DNA of 17,920 nt from Opitutus sp. GAS368 (lineage in GTDB: Bacteria; Verrucomicrobiota; Verrucomicrobiia; Opitutales; Opitutaceae). A program made the position numbers and the translations under genes. The number at the start of each line of letters is the position of its first letter. Within the stretch, counting starts at the first letter, position 1. The notes beneath the pieces were generated by a model that was not told the origin of the DNA, searched no databases, and saw only the letters and a program-made list of their open reading frames with translations. Positions 14,114 through 17,920 of the stretch are shown here, piece by piece. The stretch covers positions 1 through 17,920 of the forward strand of contig CAMAXB010000025.1 in the NCBI GenBank assembly GCA_945862035.1, written 5' to 3'.

Positions 14114-14213
14114 GCGACCGCGTTGGGCGGGCGGGGTGTTGGACGTACAGGAAATCAGGGGGTTGGCGCGGTGGCGGAGTGGGGAGGGGCGGGGGTAGTC
14201 TGGGGTGGTCCTT

Positions 14214-14948
14214 ATGTTTCACCGAATTCGGCCGTTGGCCCGTGCGTTGGGCGATCTGGTCTTTCCGCCAGTGTGCCTGCATTGCGGCGCGCTGTGCGAG
14301 GGGAGCCCGCTACGGCATCTGTGCAGCCTCTGTTCCCGCCTGGTCACCCGAGTACATGAGCCGCACTGCCTGACCTGCGGGCATCCGTTCTTCGGGGAAG
14401 TCGAGGGCGAGCGGATGTGCCCGCATTGCGTCGGGCTGCACCCCGCCTTCCGGGAAGGGCGCACGGTGACCCTTTTCCTGGGCCCGGTCCGAGCGCTGAT
14501 CATTGAGCTGAAATACCACCACGGTCTCCACGTGGCGGGGGATCTTGAGGCCATCGTGCGGGGCAATGAGCATGTGACTTCCTTTCTCCGCGGCGCCGTC
14601 CTGGTCCCGGTGCCCCTGCACCCCCGAAAGGCCCGGGATCGGGAGTTTAACCAGAGCCAGGTGCTGGCGGAAGTCTTTCTCAGATCCGTGGATGGGGAGG
14701 CGTCGATCCAGCCGCTGCTCCGGCGGGTGGTGGATACCCAAACGCAAACGGCCTACGATCGGGAGGCCCGGCGGGCCAATCTCAAAAATGCCTTTGCACT
14801 GGCGGAGGGGGTGTCCATAACCCCCGGTCAGCATTACATCCTTGTCGATGACGTCTTTACTACCGGTTCCACGCTCAATAGCTGCGCCCGCGAGCTCCGC
14901 CGCGCGGGTGGCTTGAACCTCGACGTCGTCACGTTCGGACACGGTTAA
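14214..14948 (+). CDS. ComF family phosphoribosyltransferase-like protein
   Basis: 244 aa. ComF proteins pair an N-terminal zinc ribbon with a type I phosphoribosyltransferase fold and are tied to DNA uptake in naturally competent bacteria (ComFC/GntX), though many non-competent genomes have one. Seen: cysteine pairs C21/C24, C37/C40, C52/C55 and C69/C72, enough for two zinc sites; LKYHHGLHVAGDL, the usual YKxxG-like helix; VPVPLHPRKARDREFNQSQ (a VPxPxxxxRxxxRGFNQ variant with E in place of G); and the PRPP-binding loop ILVDDVFTTGSTLN (209-222). The frame also offers a GTG at 14205; the ATG at 14214 is chosen because the protein then begins MFHRIRPLARALGDLVFP like relatives. It follows the palindromic modules and precedes accD by 15 bases. 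Whether it acts in competence cannot be told here. Confidence 0.92.
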   Translation: MFHRIRPLARALGDLVFPPVCLHCGALCEGSPLRHLCSLCSRLVTRVHEPHCLTCGHPFFGEVEGERMCPHCVGLHPAFREGRTVTLFLGPVRALIIELKYHHGLHVAGDLEAIVRGNEHVTSFLRGAVLVPVPLHPRKARDREFNQSQVLAEVFLRSVDGEASIQPLLRRVVDTQTQTAYDREARRANLKNAFALAEGVSITPGQHYILVDDVFTTGSTLNSCARELRRAGGLNLDVVTFGHG

Positions 14949-14963
14949 TCCTCAGCTGCCTCC

Positions 14964-15830
14964 ATGTCGCTTTTCAGCAAGCCCAAGTACTCCACGGTTG
15001 TCGTCAAAAAGAAGGACATCCCCAAGGGCCTCTGGACGAAGTGCCCCATTTCGGGTGAGATCGTCTTTAATAAAGAGCTGGAGGCCAATCAGATGGTGGT
15101 CCCCAAGAGTGGCTATCATTTCCCGATCGGTGCTCGCGCCCGGATCGCTGGGCTGTTCGATCCCGAGACGTTCGTCGAGGTGGATGCCTCAGTCCGTTCG
15201 GCCGACCCACTGCAGTTCGTCGATTCGCAACGATACCCGGATCGGATCAAGAAGTACGAAAGGGACAGTGGTTTGCCTGAAGCGGTGATTTGTGGGACGG
15301 GCGAGATCCATGGGATTCCGGTCTCGGTTGCGGTGATGGACTTCCGTTTCTGCGGTGGCGCCATGGGCTCGGCGGCCGGAGAAAAGATCACCCGGGCCAT
15401 TGAGGTCGCGCTCAAGAAAAAGATTCCCTGCATCATCTTCAGTGCCTCGGGCGGCGCGCGCATGCAGGAAGGCATTTTTTCCCTGATGCAGATGGCCAAG
15501 ACGAGCGCCGCGCTCGGTCGGTTGGGGCAGGCGAGTCTGCCCTACATCTCCGTGCTGACGCATCCGACCATGGGTGGCGTGACCGCCAGTTTTGCCGTGC
15601 TGGGAGACGTCAATATCGCCGAGCCGGGTGCCCTGATCGGCTTTGCCGGTGCGCGCGTGATCAAGGAGACGACGAAGCAGACGCTGCCGCCGGGTTTTCA
15701 GAGCTCGGAATTTCTGCTCAAGCACGGCCTGATCGATCAGATCGTGAACCGGCTCGAGTTGCGCGACCGTCTGCGCGACCTGCTGTCTGCGCTCTACCTG
15801 CGCAAGAAGCCGGCTCCCGCCAAGACCTGA
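14964..15830 (+). CDS. accD: Acetyl-CoA carboxylase carboxyltransferase subunit beta, zinc ribbon degenerate
   Basis: 288 aa (E. coli 304). With AccA it forms the carboxyltransferase that moves CO2 from biotin on AccB to acetyl-CoA, the first step of fatty acid synthesis. The crotonase-like core is complete: GGAMGSAAGEKI (131-142), SGGARMQEGIFSLMQM (162-177), LTHPTMGGVTASFA (198-211), GFAGARVI (226-233). The N-terminal zinc ribbon is not. The four cysteines of E. coli AccD (27, 30, 46, 49) align without gaps to C27, S30, V46 and S49 here (KCPISGE and VVPKSGYHF), so three of four zinc ligands are lost while surrounding residues are kept. The ribbon contacts substrate and RNA in E. coli, so this version probably folds without zinc. 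folC starts 64 bases downstream, the accD-folC order found in many bacteria. Confidence 0.96.
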   Translation: MSLFSKPKYSTVVVKKKDIPKGLWTKCPISGEIVFNKELEANQMVVPKSGYHFPIGARARIAGLFDPETFVEVDASVRSADPLQFVDSQRYPDRIKKYERDSGLPEAVICGTGEIHGIPVSVAVMDFRFCGGAMGSAAGEKITRAIEVALKKKIPCIIFSASGGARMQEGIFSLMQMAKTSAALGRLGQASLPYISVLTHPTMGGVTASFAVLGDVNIAEPGALIGFAGARVIKETTKQTLPPGFQSSEFLLKHGLIDQIVNRLELRDRLRDLLSALYLRKKPAPAKT

Positions 15831-15894
15831 ACCGCGCCGCCCGCCCTGGCTTCTCGCGATGCTGGAGCGACGGTGGTTCCCGAGGGACCCCGCC

Positions 15895-17205
15895 ATGAGC
15901 CCCGACCCGACCGCGGCCGACGACTATCTGGCCGTCCAGGATTATCTCTTTGGCCTCAAGGCCCGGGGGGTAAAGTACGGCATCGACCGGATGCGCCTCC
16001 TGGTTGCCGAGATCGGGCATCCTGAACGAGCGGTGCCGATCATCCATGTCGCCGGAACGAATGGCAAAGGGTCCACCTCCGCCCTGCTCGACGCGATCTT
16101 CCATGCCGCGGGCTGGCGGACGGGGATGTACACGTCGCCTCACCTCGTGAAGCTCGGTGAGCGCGTGCAGGTCGACCGGCGGATTCTCACCGAGGCGGAG
16201 ATCGTGGCCTACGCCCGTGAACTCAAGCCTGCCGCGGAACGGATTGCCGGGGCCTCGCCGGATGACCACCCGAGTTTTTTTGAGTTCATGACCGCGATGG
16301 CGTTTCTGCAGTTCGCGCGTCGGCGGTGCGATGTCGGGATCATTGAGGTGGGAATGGGCGGGCGATTGGATGCGACCAATGTCGTCACGCCGGAGATCGC
16401 AGTCATCACCTCCATCGGCCTCGATCATTGCGAGTTTCTGGGTGAGCGGATCGAGCAGATCGCGGCGGAAAAGGCCGGCATCATCAAGCCCGGTCGTCCC
16501 GTGGTGATGGGCCGGGTGCCTCCGGCGGCCGAGGCGGTCATCCGTGCGCGGGCGGCCGAACTCGGTGCGCCCCTGCACAGCGTGCGTGAGGCGTTTGGCG
16601 AGGACCTCGCATCCTACCCCGAAACGAATTTGGAAGGCGATTACCAGCGCTGGAACGCGGCGACCGCCGCGCTGGTCGCGCGCTGTCTGCCGGGCCGCTG
16701 GCGGCTCACGCCGGAGGTGGTCGAGCGCGGGCTGCGCCATGCGGACTGGCCGGGGCGCTGGCAGCGCACGATACTGGGTGGGCACACCCTGGTCCTCGAC
16801 GCCTCGCACAATCCTGAGGGGGCTGAGGTGCTGGCGAATAATCTCCGCCAGTTGGTGGACGAGACGGGGCGGGCGCCGGTGGTCATCACGGGCGTGCTCG
16901 GTGTTGTCCGGGCGCAGCCACTGCTCGAGGTCATCTGCCGCTTCGCCAAGGAAATCCATTTCGTCGTGCCGAATCAGGCGCGGGCGTGCACGCATGAGCA
17001 GCTTGAGGCGCTGGTGCCGCCGACGTTCAAGGGCGTGGTGCGCCGGGCGACGGTTGAGGGCATTTTCCCGAGTCCGCGGACCTGCGCGGTGGGTCGGCCG
17101 GAAGATCTGGTCGTGGTGACCGGCTCGATCTACCTGCTCGGCGAAGTCATGGCCCGCATCCAGCCCGAGCGCGGGGAGATCGAGTCACGCCTGCAGGATT
17201 TTTAA
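15895..17205 (+). CDS. folC: Folylpolyglutamate synthase / dihydrofolate synthase
   Basis: 436 aa, Mur-ligase-like ATP-dependent enzyme that adds glutamate to dihydropteroate and/or folates, giving the retained polyglutamate cofactors. Seen: the opening DYLFGLKARGVKYGIDRM (16-33), the P-loop GTNGKGS (54-60), YTSPHLVKLGERVQVD (79-94), the DHPSFFEFMTAMAF block (124-137), EVGMGGRLDATN (151-162), and LDHCEFLG...AEKAGI (176-196) with the K193 position that is carbamylated in relatives. The C-terminal domain shows LDASHNPEGAEVLANNL. An ATG at 15859 would add 12 residues (MLERRWFPRDPA); 15895 is preferred because GAGGG lies about 8 bases before it and the family normally starts close to this point. 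It closes the comF-accD-folC unit and converges on purA. Confidence 0.95.
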   Translation: MSPDPTAADDYLAVQDYLFGLKARGVKYGIDRMRLLVAEIGHPERAVPIIHVAGTNGKGSTSALLDAIFHAAGWRTGMYTSPHLVKLGERVQVDRRILTEAEIVAYARELKPAAERIAGASPDDHPSFFEFMTAMAFLQFARRRCDVGIIEVGMGGRLDATNVVTPEIAVITSIGLDHCEFLGERIEQIAAEKAGIIKPGRPVVMGRVPPAAEAVIRARAAELGAPLHSVREAFGEDLASYPETNLEGDYQRWNAATAALVARCLPGRWRLTPEVVERGLRHADWPGRWQRTILGGHTLVLDASHNPEGAEVLANNLRQLVDETGRAPVVITGVLGVVRAQPLLEVICRFAKEIHFVVPNQARACTHEQLEALVPPTFKGVVRRATVEGIFPSPRTCAVGRPEDLVVVTGSIYLLGEVMARIQPERGEIESRLQDF

Positions 17206-17215
17206 GAGGGAAGCG

Positions 17216-17405
17216 CGAATGGACGCGAATTCACTCAATTCCGAACCATTCAACCCAGAAGGTTTTAACCACGGATGAACACAGATGAACACGGATTCAA
17301 ACATCGGATCATTGGATCCAATCCGTGTGCATCCGTGTCTATCCGTGGTAAATGGTTCGTCGGATCTACGGGTCGAACTCATCCGCGTGAATTCGTGTCC
17401 ACTCG
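17216..17405. terminator. Nested long inverted repeats between convergent folC and purA
   Basis: Inner pair: 17269-17297 and 17320-17348 are inverted repeats matching at 25 of 29 positions, each built from short units of the type ACGGATGAAC; the loop is 22 bases. Outer pair: CGAATGGACGCGAATTCAC (17216-17234) and GTGAATTCGTGTCCACTCG (17387-17405) match at 17 of 19 positions. Together they fold the whole spacer into one long hairpin centred near 17309. Placement between genes read towards each other fits a two-way transcription stop, although there is no T tract; it may equally be a dispersed repeat family that settles in such gaps. No gene is visible in the spacer. Confidence 0.6.
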
Positions 17406-17417
17406 TGGGCAACCGCC

Positions 17418-17920
17418 CTACAGCTTCACCAGCTCGGACGTTGTGGGGACGTCCTTGATGATTTGGGACGGCTCGGGGCCGACGCCAAGGTAGCGCAGGT
17501 TCGGGAGCTTGTCGGCGGACGGCCAAGCGGCGCCTTCGTAGGCGGCGTCGAGCGTGCTGCGCATCATGGCGGCGACGTAGCGCTGGGCGTTGACGGGCAG
17601 ATCCGCGAATTTGCGGACATGGCAGATGTCCTCGGACCAGCCTGGGTGCTTCGTATAGATGGGGCGCAGCACCTTGCGGATGGCCTCATTGCGTGGCACG
17701 TGGGCATGGCGTTTGCCGCTCGCGTCCTGATAGGCGGTGCAGATCAGCAGATCTCCCTTCCACTCGCCGCGGTGGGTGAGGGCGTCGGACTTGTTGATCA
17801 TCAGATCCTGGAAACCGCCGTAGCGAAGGGCGTCGCCCTTTTCCACGGCATCGTACCAGCCGACCATGCGCTGGCGGCCGGTCGAGGTACCGAATTCGAG
17901 CTGCTTGAGCAGCGCGGCGA
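17418..17920 (-). CDS. purA: Adenylosuccinate synthase, C-terminal part
   Basis: The minus-strand frame enters from the right edge and ends at a TAG at 17418-17420, giving the last 166 residues. PurA joins IMP and aspartate using GTP in the first committed step to AMP. The fragment holds the signature EFGTSTGRQRMVGWYDAV (family form EFGxTTGRxRRxGWxD, with S and M in place of the usual T and R), then SDALTHRGEWKGDLLICTAY, KHPGWSEDICHV, the LPVNAQRYV helix and a C-terminal LGVGPEPSQII, matching the GVGPxRxQxI end of the enzyme. The P-loop and most catalytic residues lie outside the window. After that conserved end a further 13 residues follow (KDVPTTSELVKL-type tail), slightly longer than usual. 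It converges on folC across the nested inverted repeats. Confidence 0.9.
   Translation of the reverse strand, partial: AALLKQLEFGTSTGRQRMVGWYDAVEKGDALRYGGFQDLMINKSDALTHRGEWKGDLLICTAYQDASGKRHAHVPRNEAIRKVLRPIYTKHPGWSEDICHVRKFADLPVNAQRYVAAMMRSTLDAAYEGAAWPSADKLPNLRYLGVGPEPSQIIKDVPTTSELVKL

Larger units (their letters stand above)
13752..14175. repeat. Two tandem copies of a ~215-bp palindromic module
   Basis: Copy A (about 13752-13966) and copy B (about 13967-14175) are diverged direct repeats with a 215-216 base period. Each holds, in order: a REP-like palindrome (13770-13788; 13985-14003), a shared spacer containing AAAGACGATCGGCCCCCAAT, an inverted REP half (13825-13842; 14041-14058), a long palindrome (13855-13897; 14071-14113) and a tail with GGAAATCAGG. 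Frames open through this region contain translated palindromes and are not genes. It fills the whole space between truA and comF, which must also hold the comF promoter. Confidence 0.85.

Noticed and set aside
13864..14373. A 169-codon plus-strand frame through the palindromic modules into comF
   Set aside because: The translation repeats MCHV-type peptides because it reads the palindromes; it overlaps the comF start in another frame and has no domain.
15718..16995. A 425-codon minus-strand frame opposite accD and folC
   Set aside because: Antisense to two well-supported genes, rich in Arg/His/Asp as expected from a complementary frame of GC-rich coding DNA.
17269..17348. tRNA-like fold in the folC/purA spacer
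   Set aside because: The fold is one long hairpin without D, anticodon and T arms, and no GTTCGAATC-type T-loop or CCA end is present.

Overview
The window is a GC-rich stretch of bacterial chromosome, mostly housekeeping genes, with an accessory pocket in the middle (about 5885-9156) and unusually repeat-rich intergenic spaces. Gene content and the style of the proteins (glgA of the ADP-glucose type, a MoeB-rhodanese fusion, a Lys-rich DNA-binding protein, a degenerate AccD zinc ribbon) together with the palindromic intergenic repeats suggest a member of the Verrucomicrobiota, probably near the Opitutaceae. That assignment is an inference from general resemblance; no 16S or marker tree can be run here.

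Layout. 1-1068 (minus): a molybdenum hydroxylase pair, a 2Fe-2S subunit followed by a Tat-exported molybdopterin subunit that runs off the left edge. 1258-4130 (minus): a DUF5069-like protein and RNase R. 4442-5884 (plus): glycogen synthase GlgA, divergent from RNase R. 5885-7308: an accessory insertion holding a REP-associated tyrosine transposase (RAYT) framed by 25-bp inverted repeats whose tips are tandemly duplicated, abutting the last 23 codons of a RelE/ParE-type toxin. 7451-8239: an SDR oxidoreductase. 8635-9003: a small H-NS-like protein (coiled coil, Lys/Arg linker, helix-turn-helix) behind an AT-rich leader. 9157-10074: a class IV aminotransferase. 10211-11371 (minus): a MoeB-rhodanese fusion, convergent with the aminotransferase and divergent from the next block. 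11450-13738 (plus): manC, ruvX and truA, tightly packed. 13739-14213: two tandem copies of a ~215-bp palindromic module. 14214-17205 (plus): comF, accD, folC. 17418-17920 (minus): the C-terminal part of adenylosuccinate synthase PurA.

How it fits together. Most genes are independent housekeeping functions: RNA turnover (rnr), glycogen (glgA), GDP-mannose (manC), tRNA modification (truA), Holliday-junction/rRNA processing (ruvX), fatty acid initiation (accD), folate (folC), purines (purA), sulfur transfer for molybdopterin or thiamine (moeB-like). The MoeB-like protein may serve the molybdenum enzyme at the left edge, although the genes are not in one operon. The parts least explained by known annotation are the palindromic repeats: a family sharing the core TCGCTGA occurs at 6049-6097, 9027-9092, 13766-13842 and 13982-14058, in the same window as a RAYT, the enzyme class that mobilises such repeats; two copies are followed by a 43-nt palindrome with one compensatory base-pair change. 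Both convergent gene junctions (10074/10211 and 17205/17418) hold long inverted repeats that may act as two-way transcription stops. I found no CRISPR array, rRNA or tRNA.
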